Below are positions 24,156 to 37,881 of a stretch of DNA of 64,000 bases, one piece after another. The stretch is taken from contig JARWIR010000035.1 of the NCBI GenBank assembly GCA_029959085.1, forward strand, positions 4,942,501 to 5,006,500, given 5' to 3'. The notes under the pieces were generated by a model. It searched no databases. It saw only the letters and a program-made list of their open reading frames with translations, and was not told the DNA's origin. Numbering within the stretch: the first letter of the stretch is position 1; every line of letters begins with the position of its first letter. This stretch comes from Nemophila menziesii (taxonomy: Eukaryota > Streptophyta > Magnoliopsida > Boraginales > Hydrophyllaceae). A program made the translations under genes and the position numbers.

Positions 24156-26017
24156 ATTGGGTGCTTGTGAAGTAAGGTGAATAATAATTTTATATGGTTT
24201 TCTTTTAGTTAAATAGTTTTTTTAGACTATTATCTTCTTTATTTATAGATGAAGTCTGTAAATAACTTTTTTGTACAAAAACAAAGAATGGATGATCTAA
24301 TTTTAAAGGATGTGTATTGTATTTTAATTATTTTTTAACAATCATAAAAATTGATGCGAATTCCAACAAAAAGATATTAACTCATCAGTGTAGACCAGGG
24401 GGACTATATGTGCCCACATTGACTAATAGACACATTTAAATATTTGGAATGGAAATAATTAACTTATCGAAGTTTACCGAATTAGAGAAAATTTATAGGG
24501 ATTAATGATGCTTTAAATATTTGGAACTCAAAATATCAAATTGCTGAAATTTGCTAAATTATAGTTGATTTTCCAGTAATTTATGCTTTTTAAGGTATCT
24601 CCTCCTTCAAAAGTAGAGTAACACTTACATCATATATTGGATGGTACAATATTCACATTACATTTATTAATTTATAATAAGAAAATACATGTCATTAGAT
24701 TAATTAGATAGTTACTTTTGCAAGTTAAAAACTAAGATTAATAGTATTGAACCATCAAATATTAGATGAATGAATTTTCCTCAAAACTAAGATTTGAGTT
24801 ATATATACACTTACATTTATATACTAAATTTTTCAAAACAGAAAGATGATGAAAGACGGTCATAGAAAAATATGAGAACTTTTATTCAAACCATACACTA
24901 ATTACATCTATCAAATTTTTTTATATTTCAAACCAAAAACAACTTATACTTTAAGTAAAACAATTTATACAATATTGTGTCCAACAAATTAATTATATTC
25001 ATTCAATCTACTGCGACCATAAAATAAATTTCGTATATGGCATAGCATTATGGTGTGAAAAAAAATTAGACCGAGACATAAATTTACTCTATGATTAGCT
25101 ACACTCAACAAATAACAAAAAACGATAAGACAAATATCATGTGACAACAATATTGACTCAATATGTAACTATTGTAACACTACAATAGAGGATAGAGATC
25201 ACATATTTAGGAAATTCAATGTTACCATAGTGATTATTAGATGTTTCTATATTATTTAATAGTAGCTAGTAATGTCATATTAGGGATTGAACAATTACCT
25301 AACAATGAAACGATAGATGGGTTATATATGAATTTAAAAAATGAATAGTGTCCATTCACATTTTTTCTAAAAATAAAATCGGGGCCTAATCTTAAGGCCG
25401 AGTCAATTTGGGATTATATAGTGTTCAGGCGGGTCTAAGTGCGGGCCTTAATTAGTGGCTTTGGCCTTTTCAGCTCAGTAGAGTGTAGGTTAAAAACGAA
25501 AAGAAAAAAACCTTCGCTTACTCCATAACTTTCACGCAGCAAAACCCTTCAATAGAAAAATATTGATTGAAGAAAGAAGACTAGAGGTAAAGAAGAAAAA
25601 TTTCAAATAAAGTTTATTTCTAACCTATAAAAATTGTAATCGATTTACAATTTATAATTTTTTTATATTTTTTCTGAAGATTATAATGATGGATACTTTT
25701 AGACGGATCTCCCATGCTTCTTAAGATTTATTTTTTCAAGAACATTCCCTCATTAGGAGTCTATGTAACTTGTCACAAGGTATGTTTTTTATTATGAACA
25801 ATAATTATATAATAATGAAAATTCAACTCCTCGTTTGACTTACATATTGATTAAATATTATTATGCTAAATCTAGCTCAACTTATTTTTTGTTACATCAA
25901 CCCAATGTCTTATTCAATAAAAAAAATATGTAAAAGTTTCATGGCCTCTAAATGTTACTTGTCAAATTATATAACACTTACTAAAGCATAACACTATGAA
26001 TATAGTTATTTCTAATA

Positions 26018-26030
26018 ATACTTATGTAGC
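26018..26030 (+). repeat. LINE copy 2 target-site duplication, left
   Basis: atacttatgtagc, identical to 31257-31269. The match extends by three T into the tail boundary. Confidence 0.92.
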
Positions 26031-26205
26031 TTTTTTTTTATCGGCAAATCAAACTTTTATTTAATGAAGAGTAAACTGTCAAAACATTTCAATTTTGACC
26101 CATTTATCATGGGCAATCACCTACTCAACTTTACTAAACTATTACATATTCAATGAAATTAAATAGAGGCATTACAGTAACTTTTCAATAAAAGAAAAAT
26201 AATGG

Positions 26206-27619
26206 CTAACTATTACAAATTTGTTCAACCATTACTTTCACTTTGCTACTCTTGAAACTCCTCGCCTTTAGTTTAACAGCTACATATGTGATGATTTTGT
26301 TGTATAGCCTTTCTTCATTCGTTGCATTTTCACCATGCTCTCGCATGTTTCTTTCATTCCATTTAAAGTATCTGTAAGTTGTTATACTTACACCAGTAAC
26401 ATTATTAACTTCTGAATTAACACCATCTCTTTTCAATTTCTCCAACAAGTCCCTCATTACTGATATTTATATTAATACCACAATTTTCCAATAACCGCTT
26501 AAGTATTACACTTGAGAATTCACAATTTACAAATAAATGTTCATTACTTTCATTTTCTTTCTTACATAAATGACAAATAGGATTCACATTTAATCCCCAA
26601 TCCAGCATCCTATCTTTAGTAGGAAGTCTATTCATTGCAACTTGCCAAGAAACAAATGAACATCATAGGATACAAGATTTAGCCCATACCAGATCAAACC
26701 ATTCAACCTGAGGCTCATGTTCTGAGATTCTTACAAGAGTTTTCTTAAAGGAAAACTGATTTTTAATACTTTCAGTCCATGTAGTTTTATCTTTAGCATC
26801 ATTGAGTATTATCTCTTGCATTTTAGGGAAAATTCGCGCAATATTAGGTGGTATTCTCCACCTCCCTCTACCATAATAGTCCTTGAACTTTTTATTACAA
26901 CTTACATTTCCTTCATCAATTTTAATATCTAAAGTTTCCTGAACATCTTTTTTATCCAACCATTTATCCCACATTATGAAAGTTAAGTCTCCATTTCCAA
27001 CCTCATGATATATAAGCTCAAAGGCAAATTTTCTTACCTTCAAGATTTGCTTCCACATCCATAAATGATATTGCTTTTGACTTATACTCCAAATACACCT
27101 ATTTTTGAGGATATTCACATTAACCCACTTACTCCATAAGTTTTGTTCTTGAGAATAGAACCTCCAAAAGTTATAGAGTAAACACACTCTATTCATATTT
27201 TCAATATTAGGTATATTGAGCCCTCCTTCTTCTTTAGGACAACATATTTTCACCCAAGCTACTCTCGCACCATGGGCATTATCAATAGAACCCCATAGGA
27301 AACTTGATAATTTCTGATTCAGTTTATAGATAACTTGTTTAGGAAGTAAAAACACCCTGCACCAAAACATTATTTTACTTACAAGGACAACTCTTATTAA
27401 TTCAATTCTACCAGCATATAAGAGCAGCTTAGAATTCTATTGTGTTATACTTTGGCCAATCCTTTCAATTAAAACATTTCCATCAGTAACACTCATTTTC
27501 TTTGAGTTTAAAGGGATGCCCAGGTATCTAACAAGCAAATTGCCTATCCTTATGTTCAGAAGCTGAGATATATCTTTCTTACTTCTTTCATTTACACCCC
27601 CAACTGAAATATAACTCAC
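26206..27619 (-). pseudogene. LINE ORF2 C-terminal part (RT thumb, zf-RVT), copy 2
   Basis: As copy 1, but more broken: 27437-27619 (RYLGIPL box), 26663-27370 (to AKSCIL, then a private tga where copy 1 has aga), 26417-26635 (zf-RVT with CHLCKKEN), and 26206-26457 in another frame after a private 2 bp deletion near 26456 (ccctcattac against ccctcacattac). The first stop after SITQ is common to both copies. Confidence 0.88.
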
Positions 27620-27637
27620 TTTTAGTGAAATTGATAT

Positions 27638-29809
27638 TTATACCAGAGCATCTAGAAAAGAGATTTGTGCTTCCTTAACCACTCCCGCAGATTCAATATT
27701 ACTTTTCTTGAAAATTAAACCATCATCTGCAAATCCTAGGTGGTTCAAATTAATCTCCTTACACTTTGAATGAAATGTAAATTCGTTGTTCTGAGCAACC
27801 TTATAGAATAGTATAGAGAACACTTCCATACAGATTGCAAATAAGTAAGGGGAGAGAGGGTCCCCTTGCCTTGACCCTCTCTTTCCTTTAAAGTACCCAC
27901 ATGAATCTCCATTTACACATATAGAATAGTATTGAGTACTTATACACATAGGTATCCATTTAATAAATTTATCAGGAAACTTTAAGCAATGAAGAGTATT
28001 TATCAGAAAAAGCCAGTTCACACTATCATAGGTTTTTTGTAAGTCTAAATTAATGGTACAAGAAGAGCTGATAGACTTTTTCTCATATCCAGTAACAATT
28101 TCTTGCGCAACAAGTATATTATCAGTTATATTCCTCCCACTAACATAAGCAGCTTGGTTCAAAGAAATTATTGAACTCATAACGTTTTTAAGCCTATTCA
28201 TAATAACTCTAGAAATAGTTTTATAGGTAATATTTGTACATGAAATAGGCCTAATCTTTTTAACACAAGATGGATTATTCTCTTTTGTGATCAGAACAAT
28301 ATTTGTTGCATTAATTTGGGTTAGTATTTTACCTGATTCAAAAGTCTGTTTAATAGCAGAACATAAATTCTCACCTATTATGTCCCATGATTGCTTAAAG
28401 AAACAAGCAGAGAATCCATCTGGTCCAGGGCTTTTCACATCTCTCATAGCAAACAAAGAATTTTTTATTTCTTTATTTGATATGGGGGCAATCAAACCCT
28501 CCATAAGTTCCTTAGGGACCTCTTTATTCAAAATAGCTTTAATAGTATCAATGAAACATAATTCTTGATTACTTTCTTCTGTACCAAGCAAGGACTTATA
28601 ATAATTCACAAATTCATTTTTAATCTCATCTTGCTCAGTTATAACTTTTCCATCATCGCAAATGAGAGTAGATAGAAAGTTTTTTGCTACTCTCCCTTTT
28701 ATCATTCTGTAATAATAAGCTGAAGTAATATCATAATCTTTGATAAATAAAGCTCTAGATTTTTGTTTCAACACCTCATGATGTGTAATTATAGATTTTT
28801 CCAGTTGTTGAATAAGAATCTTTTCTTCTGACATATCAGTATCACAACTTATCCCTTTCATTATTCTCATCTGCACAACTTCAAGTTGAGTTTTAATATT
28901 TTCAATATCTTCATAATCCCTTCTGAAAAGTTTGTTATTGAACTTTTTGAGCTCACTTTTTACCAGCTTCAGTTTCATACATAGTTGAAACATCATATTG
29001 CCTTTAATTTTTGTATCCCACGTATTTTTAATAAGTTCTCTAAATCCTTCATGTTTTGTCCAGATATTATAGAATTTAAAAGCACAAGGCCCAGATTTTT
29101 CCTTCTCACCAATTAATAAATTTATCGCGCAATGATCAGATATAGAAGGAGGTACTATAATAGCATTAGATTGATAAGTATTCATCCATTTAGTATTCAA
29201 AAAATCTTTATCAATTTTACTTGCACGTAATTGCCCTTTATCATTCTTGTTTGTCCAGGTGAAATATTGACCCGCATATTGGTGTTCATATAAATTAGCA
29301 TCCTCAAGACAATCTGCCAAAAAAATAGAACTATTAGGAATCGTATCATAATTTAATCTATCTTTAATTTTAAGAATCTCATTGAAATATCTAGTATAGC
29401 AGATACAATGATCATCATAGTCATCACTTAATTTCACAATATCATTCCATAAAACCTTACTTTCATTATCATCATTACTTGAATATACATAGCCAACAAA
29501 GAAAGAAAGATTTGATTTCAATAATTTGACTTTGATAAACATCAGTTGAGAAGTTTCAAATAGCAACAGTACATCAACATAATTTTTATCCCACGTTATC
29601 CAAATTCTCCCACTATCACATTTATTATAATTGTAAATCATTTCTAAGTGAGAGAAATGATCACTTATTATCTTTAAGCTATTATGGATCTTCACTTTAG
29701 TTTCAAGAAGACCAATTATCTTAACTTTATTCTTAATTATAAACTCCTTAACATCTAATTGCCTAAGAAGGCTATTAAACCCTCTTACATTCCATGAAAC
29801 AATACTCAT
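27638..29809 (-). pseudogene. LINE ORF2, endonuclease + reverse transcriptase part, copy 2
   Basis: Same 723-codon open piece as copy 1, ending at the same frameshift. The endonuclease again has RYFN in place of GDFN, so this defect predates duplication. RT motifs SPGPDG, QKTYDS, RQGDPLSPYLF and FADD are kept. Here FADD is followed by G where copy 1 has V, and the box before RQGD is GS where copy 1 has VS. An antisense open frame of 93 codons lies inside at 28287-28568 in both copies and has no independent support. Confidence 0.92.
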
Positions 29810-30938
29810 ATATTAGCTGGTCTCGTAATTTCCCTTTCCTTACTTTGATTAATAAATTTCAAGGCATCCCTATCAATATCAGTAACCACAGTTTCTTGTA
29901 GCTTTTCAAATGATATAGAGCAGTATACTTTATTATATGATTGATTAGATGAATAGTTTTTCATGTCTTGAGACTTATTACACACAACTTTCCATTCTTT
30001 CTCATTAACTTTTTCCTTCCCTTTGTCTTTCTTTTTAGCAATACCAGCTTTTGGAACCCAAACCGTAACAATATTGTTACATTTATTTTCTAAGTGCCCA
30101 ATTTTATTGCACTTAGTACATATTTTAGATTTCCAATCATACTCCACCTTTACAATTTGTAATTCTTCCAACCGAATATCAACATAAAGTTCTTCTGGTA
30201 ACTCTTCCTAAGTATCAATTTCAACACATACCCTCGCATAACCCAATCTAGTCATAGATTCAGTCATGCTATCCATCTGTAATGGTATTCCTATACCATT
30301 TGCAATATAACTCATGCCTTTTCTAGTCCACATAACAATAGGTATATTGACTAGTTTAGCCCATCGGAATTTTAGATACATCTAATTTTTCAAACTGCAT
30401 ACCTATTTTCCAAACATAAAAATAAAGTACCGTTATTGCAAGATTTAACATTAACCTTACCAAACTTTGACCATTAAAATTTAACAAAATTAACAACATT
30501 ATAGAACAGAGGGGATGAATCGAGAAATTGGCCGACTAAACAATTATCCCACTGAGCATAACCCTCATCTAAAACTTCCTTATCAGGAGTAATAATTCTT
30601 TTACCTTCTTTACGCATCGGGACATGATAATCCAGATTCAAAGCTGGGTTATCATTTTTACCGAATAATTTCGACGATTTCTTAGGTTTCGGCACTACCT
30701 CGGTTAGATTTTCATCAATCTGGGCAACTACTCCCGAAACCTCACTTTAGGTACCCAATTTTCGCAAGTCGTCCTCCTCACTGTTAGGATCCTTATTACG
30801 AGGACTCATTGGAGGAGTGACTTCGCTACTTTCACTTTGAGGCGAGAACATCATCTTTGTAATGTTGGTGTATTTCGTTTTTGTTCTCGGTTTAGTGTTT
30901 GTACTGTTAACACGATTTGAGTTTATCATTTTCGTCAT
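29806..30938 (-). pseudogene. LINE ORF1 (DUF4283 / zinc knuckle), copy 2, degraded
   Basis: Same protein as in copy 1. Open pieces: 30747-30938 (basic, Ser/Thr-rich N-terminus), 30474-30695 (with WDNCLVGQFLD) and 29806-30171 (with zinc knuckle CTKCNKIGHLENKC). The tag after ...RKLGT and the taa after ...VNFVKF are shared with copy 1. A 2 bp deletion near 30427 (aataaagtaccg against aataaacgtaccg) is private to this copy. Shared plus private lesions fit decay before and after duplication. Confidence 0.86.
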
Positions 30939-31256
30939 TCTACCGATCAAAGATTTTAACCTAGGAAGAGAAAATCAAAAAAAAGGGCGGAAATGAAAAC
31001 GAAAGGTTAAGAAATGGGTGGGTTAGGGTTTTCTAAGAGTGGTGATGAAAATCAGATGAATGTTAGATCCCAGATTTCGGAAATAAGACTCGATCTGAGG
31101 AAAAAGAAAAGGAAATAAGATTAAAATAAAGGGTTAAAGTGGTTTGTGTAGGAAAATTTAAGATGGAATAAAATTAAAGGCTATGAATGAGTTGAGAGAG
31201 AATTTTTTATGGTTGACTCTCATTTGACCAGGTGTGATTAAAAGAGAATATTTTTG

Positions 31257-31269
31257 ATACTTATGTAGC
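31257..31269 (+). repeat. LINE copy 2 target-site duplication, right
   Basis: atacttatgtagc, after which the host unit continues as in the empty site of U9 near 48108. Confidence 0.92.
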
Positions 31270-31567
31270 TTTGTCGATGCAGAATGCTCGAAGTCTAGAT
31301 TTGAACAATAAATAAAAATTATAGTCTATTTTCTTTGTTATTATCTTATGGATTAACTTTATTTTCTTTTGAAGGTAGCATTTCCTTTTAATTGTTTCTA
31401 AATCTATTCACTGAACATAATTGAGATTCCAAACACTTATGAAAAATGTTAAACATATAAAGTTATATAATTTACAATCCATTAATTTGTAAATATTTTA
31501 TCTATTTTTAATTGTTAAGACTTCATCATTTATCTATAAATTTAGTAGAGAGTTATCTGATTTACTA

Positions 31568-33317
31568 GAAAAGAACGTTGGTCATGTCATTTAAATAAAA
31601 AGAAAAGGTATTAACACTATGCCTCAATTTTATGCATTTTAGTTTCCTTTTACATTCATGGACTATATAATTAATCCGTTAGTATCACATAGGTGCCAAT
31701 AAACAAAAGGGTAATATATAATATTAGTTATTTAAGTAGTGCTTCTTCTATGTTTTTACCAAAATAACCTTAGTTTTGTTGTTTTAAATGTTTTTAGAAT
31801 ATGTGAACCGATTTATCTAATATTTTTTCTCAAGATTTAGCACAAAAGATCATCTATGAAAATATAAATTTAGATTTAGATATAATTTCAACTAATATAA
31901 TGAAGTTTAAATAATTGTTTTGATGGGTTTGAATAACTATTTGGATGTGATCATTATTAAGAAAAATATACTTACTTAACTTATAATTTTTAGATTACGC
32001 TCTGAAATTCAATTTATAGACAACATGTATTCAAAATATTCTAAGGTGGATAATTAAAATATTCATGTTAGGTACAAGACTCTAATGGGTGGCGGTCTTG
32101 CTTATGGTGCAAAGCATTGGGTTTATACCCTTTACCAGCAATGTGTCCGTCTTCTCCATAACGCGAGTAATATTTTTAATAAATAATTACAATTGATTTA
32201 GAATAATTAATTAACTCTTATATTCATTTTTATTTTTTCGGGGTAAATATTGATGGGAGGTCTATATGCAATCTAAAAATACTTGGTAAAGGTGGCGGAA
32301 AGAATGTTTATGGTTTTGAGTGGTAGAGAAAGATCTTCTTTTACACATCCATGGACAATAACCCGAAAAAAAGGCGTCTGATTATATAAGGGTCACCCAG
32401 AAGAAGGTAAATGAACCAGAAATGCCTTTCGAGACTTTTCTCAATATTGCAGCTTTTTTGTGGCTTCCACTGCCACCACGAAGAATCTTTCACTTCGTTA
32501 ATGATCATACAAGTCACCACGAGGTACTACTCACAACTTTCACTTCCCTCCATAGTTTCGTAAAAATTATACTCATAACTTATAGGGACTTATTAATTGC
32601 AGTCCGACGATTATAGAAATATATCATGTGGTGAATGGAAGTGATCCCAGAAACCTTGTGTCAGTGTTCCATGTGAATGTAAGTTTTTTAATTATCTCTT
32701 TTTTTGTTGTCGAATCTTATTAATTCGATCATATATTAAAAGTCGTTTAAAAACTTGACAAAGTAACATGCTAATCCAGCAAGAAACCCGCATAGATCTA
32801 TTTGCATAATCTTTTTTTTGGGTACGCTATTTAGCTAGCGATGGAGATTCGGATAATGTTTCTCTTTTCCTTAAAGGATTTCTATCCTTCCTGACGGACG
32901 TGAGGACTGCAATATTTGATAGATTTGTCCCCAGCTACATTGCTTGGTCTAGGCCCAGTAGAAACAAACAAAACAATCAGTAATCACGTCATGAACACCA
33001 TCTAGCATATCAAGATGTCATGGCATTTAGACAACATATGATCAGTGCCCTACAAAAGTTTTCCCTTTGTAGGCAGCACCAGCCCCACCACCACAAACAA
33101 AGACCACCTCCTCTAATAATTCCTTAAAAAGTCTAAAGGGTCACCCTATAAAGATTGCACCGCTGCAGGCGTCACCAGCAACACCACACAAGACCGCCAT
33201 CTCGAGTTTACCCGTAAAGTGGCCAAGGGGGCATCTAGAAAGGTTGCCCAACCAGCTCCATCAACTCCACCATCACCAACACCACCAACCACAATAACAC
33301 AACACAAGGCTTCAGAT
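31568..33317 (+). pseudogene. HD-ZIP IV fragment, unit U5
   Basis: B2 31568-31607, B3 32043-32165, B4 32250-32523, B5 32603-32678, B6 32828-33010, B7 33073-33317. B1 lies before the LINE at 25680-25779, so the LINE interrupts this copy between B1 and B2. B5 is 20 bp shorter than in alpha units, so it no longer joins B4 in phase. B6 lacks the MLVETVGPLY segment (gtgaggactgcaatatttg). B4 is open from about 32422 for the PFETFLNIAAFLWLPLPPRR region. Confidence 0.66.
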
Positions 33318-34166
33318 AAGGATTTTATTTTATTTTATTTTATATAAACTTGTAAATTTAATTTACTGAGGTACTTTTTTTAATTTTTATGCAATTTATA
33401 ATTGCAAATTATCAAATTTACTGGAATGTATAGTTCAATGCATTTACTTATTATATTTTAATTACAAAATTTTCTAATTCAATTTAATTTTAAACTAATA
33501 CAAGTGAAATCATTTGCATGTTGTTAGAATGATATGAATTTTATGGCTCTTGTGATAGATTGAGGTGCATCATTAGGACATTATCTGAGCTTTGTGACAC
33601 GTGACTATCTAATAGAAATAATCTGGATAAGAGCTCATTCCTTTATTTATTTAAATTTAGTTATAAAAAAGGTATTTAATTAATTTAAAATTGAAAAATG
33701 TTATGTAAAATGAGATACATGCAAATAAATAGAACATGAAATAAAATGCAAGTCATATAAATTGTGATTATCGCAGTAGATTTCACAAAGGGCTACAAGT
33801 CTTTCAAATTATTTTAGAATAACATTACAGGAGACACTATTAATAACTTTTGCACTAGGTTTAATAGATAAATTGGGTGCTTGTGAAGTAAGGTGAATAG
33901 TAATGTTGTATGGTTTTTTATGAGTTAAATAATTAGTTTTTAGACTATTTTGTCTTTAGTTATAGATAAAGCATGTAAATAACTTTGTTGTACCAAAACA
34001 AAGGATGGACGATCTAATTCAAAGGATGTGTATTGTATTTTAATTATTTTTTGACAATAATTAAAAAATGGATGCGAATTACAAAAATATGACATTAACT
34101 CATCTGTGTAGACCATAGGGACTTTAGGAGGCCACATTGAATAATAGACACATTTAAATATTTGAA

Positions 34167-37100
34167 ATGGAAGGGATTAACTTATCAAAGTTTAACAAAT
34201 TAGAGGAAATTTAAAGGGATTAATGATGTTTTAAATATTGGGAACACAAATTATCAAATTGCTGAAATTTGCTAAATTATAGCTGATTTTCTGGTAATTT
34301 ATGCTTTTTAAGGTATCTCCTCATTCAAAACTAGAGTAAGACTTACATCATATATTTAATGGTCCAATATTCACATTACATTTATCAGTTATAATAACAA
34401 AATACATGTTATTAGATTAATTAGATAGTTACTTTTGCAAGTTAAAAACATAGAGTATGTGTCTTAATAGTATTGAACCATCAAATATTAGATGAATGAA
34501 TTTTCCTCAAAACTATGATTTGAGTTTAAAATATACTTACATTTATTTCCTAAATTTTTCAAAACAGAAAGATGATGAAAGATGGTCATAGAAAAATATG
34601 AGAACTTTTATTCAAACCATACACTATTTACATCGATTAAATTTTTTTATTTGACTTTCAAACTAAAAACAACTTATACTTTAGGTAAAACATTTTATAC
34701 AATATTGTGTCCAACAAATCTATTATATACATGCAATCTATTGTGGCCAATAAATAAATTTTGTACATGGCATAATATTATGGTGTGACAAAAAAATTAG
34801 ACCGAAACATGTACTTACTCTATGATTAGCTACACTCAACAAATAACCAAAAAAAACAAGACAAATATCATGTGACCACAATATTGACTCGTTATGTAAC
34901 TATTGTAGCACTAAGATAGATGATAGAGATCATATATTTTGGAAAAACAATGTTACCATAGTCATTATTATATGTTTATATATTATTTAATAGTAGCTAG
35001 TAGTGTCATATTAGGGATTGAACAATTTTCTAAAAAATTAATCAATAGATAGCTTATATATGAATTTTAAAAATGAATAGTGTCCACCATATATTTTTCT
35101 AAAAACAAAATCGGGGGCCTAATCTTAAGGCCAAGTCAATTTGGGCTTTTATAGTGTTCATGTTGGTCTAAGTGCGGGTCTTAGTCAGTGGGCTGGGCCT
35201 TTTTAGCGAAGCATGGTGTAGGTTAAAATGGAAAAGAAAAAAACCTTTGCTTACTCCCTAACTTTCACGCCACAAAACACTTCCATAGCAAAATATTGAT
35301 TGAAGAAAGAATACCATAGTAAAGAAGAAAACTTTCAAATCAAGCTTCTATCTAAACCATATAAAAAATGTAATCAATTTCTTTTTTACAATTTACAATT
35401 CTTTTATATTTTTTTTGAAGATTATATTGATGGATACTTTTAGACGGATCTCCCATGTTTATCAAGATTATGTTTCTTTTCAAGAACATTCATTCATTTG
35501 GAGTCTATGTAATTTGTCACAAGGTATATTTTGTTATTATACACAATGATTATAAAATAATAAAAGAAAACCACAAATGATAACAAAATTCTGCAGAAAA
35601 AGAGTACAAAAATAGAAGTTCAAATCCATATAGATTTTTGGAATCCGGTATTCTATTTTTTATTTGTTTTCTTTTGCTGTAATCTTAATTAAATGCCAGA
35701 ATACACAAATTAAGCCTAGATTTGAACAATAAATAAAAATATATATTTTAGGGATTCACATTATTTTCTTTTGAAGGAAGCATTTACTTTTTATTATTTC
35801 TAAACCTATTCAATTAACATAATTGAGATTCCAAACACTTATGAAAAATGTTAAACATGTAATGTTATATAATTTACAATCCAATAATTTGTAAATATTT
35901 TATCTATTTTTAATTGTTAAGACTTCATCATTTATCTATACAATTAGTAGAGAGTTATTTGATTTACAGGAAAAAAAACGTTGGTCATGTCATTTCAATA
36001 AAATAGATAAGGTTATTGCATAACAAGAAATACAAGATCGGCAAGAAAGGTATTAACACCATGCCTCATTTTTATGCATTTTAGTTTCCTTCTACATTCA
36101 TGGCCTATATAGTTAATCCATTAGTTGTATCACATAGGTGCTAATAAACAAAAGGGTAATATATATTAATTATTTCAGTAGTGCTTCTTTTATGTTTTTA
36201 CCAAAATGACCTTAAATGTTTCTAGAATATGTGAATCGATTTATCTAATATTTTTTCTCAAGATTAAGCAAAAAAGATCATCTATGAAAATATAAATTTA
36301 GATTTAGATATGATTTCAACTAATACAATGAAGTTTAAATAAAAATGTTGATGAGTTTGAATAACCATTTGGATGTGATCATTATTAAGAAAATATATTC
36401 ATTTAACTTTTAAATATTTATGTAGAATTTTATTTGAATTATAATTTTTTGAATACACTCTGAAATTCAGTCTATAGACAACGTATACTCAAAATATTCT
36501 GAGGTGGATAATTAAAATGTTCATGTTAGGTACAAGCCTCTAGTGGGTGCTAGTCTTGCTTATGGTGCAAAGCGTTCGTCTTCTCCATAATGCGGGTAAT
36601 CTTTTTTATAAATAATTACAATTGACTTAGCATAATTAATTAACTCTATATTAATTTTTATTCTTTTCGGGGTAAATATTTGTGCTGCAATATTTGATAG
36701 ATTGTCTCTAGCTACATTGCTCGGTCTAGGGCCAGTAGAAACAATCAAAACAATCAGTAATCACGTCACGAACACCATCTAGCATATCAAGGTGTCATGG
36801 ATTTTAGACCTCCTCTAATATTTCCTTTAACAGGCCAAAGGGTCGCCCTATAAAGATCGCACCGCTGCAGGCGTCACCATCAACACCACACAAGACCGCC
36901 ACCTTGGGTTTACCCGTAAAGTGGCCAAGGGGGAACCTAGAAAGGTTGCCCCACCAGCTCCACCAACTCCACCATCACCAGCACCACCATCAACAATAAC
37001 ACAACACAAGGCTTCCGATAAGGCTTTTATTTTATTTTATTTTGTAGAAACTTTGAAATTTAATTTAGTGAGCTACTTCTTTTTTAACCTTATATACAGT

Positions 37101-37881
37101 TGATAATTGCAAAATATCAAATTTACTAAAATGTATAGTTCGTTGAATTTACGTATTATATTTTAATTACAAATTTTTCTAATTCAATTTAATTTTAAAC
37201 TAATTTAAACTAATACAATTAAAATTATTTGCGTGTTGTTAGAATAATATAAATTTTATGGCTCTTGTGATAGATTGACGTGCATCATTAGGAATTTATC
37301 TGAGCTTTGTGATACGTGACTATCTAATAGAAACAATCTGGATAAGAGCTAATTACTTTATTTATTTAAATTTGGTCAGAAAAAAGGTATTTAATTAATT
37401 TAAAATTGAAAAATGTTATGGAAAATTTGATACATGCAAATAAATAATACAGTAAATAAATTGCAAGTCATATAAATTGTGATCGTCACAGTAGATTTCA
37501 CAAAGGACTACAAGTCTTTCAAATTATTTTAGAATAACATTACAAGAGACACTATTAATAACTTTTGCACTAGGTTTAATAGATAAATTGGGTGCCTGTG
37601 AAGTAAGGTGAATAGTATTGTTGTATGCTTTTTTATGAGTTAAATAATTAGTTTTTAGACTATTTTGTCTTTAGTTATAGATAAAGCATGTAAATAACTT
37701 TGTTGTACTTAAACAAAGGATGGACGATCTAATTCAAAGGATGTGTATTGTATTTTAATTATTTTTTGACAATAATTAAAAAATGGATGCGAATTACAAA
37801 AATATGACATTAACTCATCTGTGTAGACCATAGGGACTTTAGGAGGCCACATTGAATAATAAACACATTTAAATATTTGAA
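34167..37881 (+). repeat. Tandem unit U6 (short alpha/S, 3715 bp)
   Basis: Spacer 34167-35105, GGGCTGGGCC at 35190-35199, B1 at 35421-35523. About 0.24 kb between B1 and B2 is deleted relative to long units, near 35700. B3 is truncated, B4-B5 and the first half of B6 are gone, and B6/B7 remnants run to 37018. The S tail 37019-37881 shows no gene. Confidence 0.88.
35421..37018 (+). pseudogene. HD-ZIP IV remnant, short unit U6
   Basis: B1 35421-35523 (first of the paired ATGs changed to TTG), B2 35970-36049, truncated B3 36500-36595, fused B6/B7 36683-37018. B3 has lost the codons for [10 protein letters not shown] by a deletion flanked by the same TTCG/TTGG context as in U7 and U10. B4, B5 and the N-terminal half of B6 are deleted. 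Only the YKPLVGA(G/S)LAYGAK stub and the LLGLGPVETIKTISN stub keep the family signature. Confidence 0.62.

Larger units (their letters stand above)
19668..24448 (+). repeat. Tandem unit U4 (alpha start, L tail)
   Basis: Spacer 19668-20605, promoter-like block with GGGCTGGGCC at 20687-20696, exon-like blocks 20919-23581, L tail 23582-24448 with block B9 at 24048-24155. From about 22.75 kb onward it is nearly identical to the 3' half of U1. Confidence 0.86.
26031..31256 (-). mobile_element. LINE (plant L1-type), copy 2
   Basis: About 5.23 kb, same position within unit U5 as copy 1 within U2. The target-site duplication is perfect: atacttatgtagc at 26018-26030 and 31257-31269. Poly(T) at 26031-26039. 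Layout: 5' leader 30939-31256, ORF1 remnant 29806-30938, ORF2 remnant 26206-29809. By my count about 15 of 723 residues differ from copy 1 in the main ORF2 piece, so the copies are recent duplicates of one decayed element. Confidence 0.95.
24449..34166 (+). repeat. Tandem unit U5 (beta start, S tail, LINE-bearing)
   Basis: Beta-type spacer 24449-25375, degraded promoter-like block 25378-25550, B1 at 25680-25779. A deletion of about 0.12 kb relative to U2 follows near 25818. The LINE is at 26031-31256, B2-B7 at 31568-33317, and the S tail at 33318-34166 has no gene seen. Without the LINE and its duplicated target the unit is about 4.48 kb, equal to U9. Confidence 0.85.
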
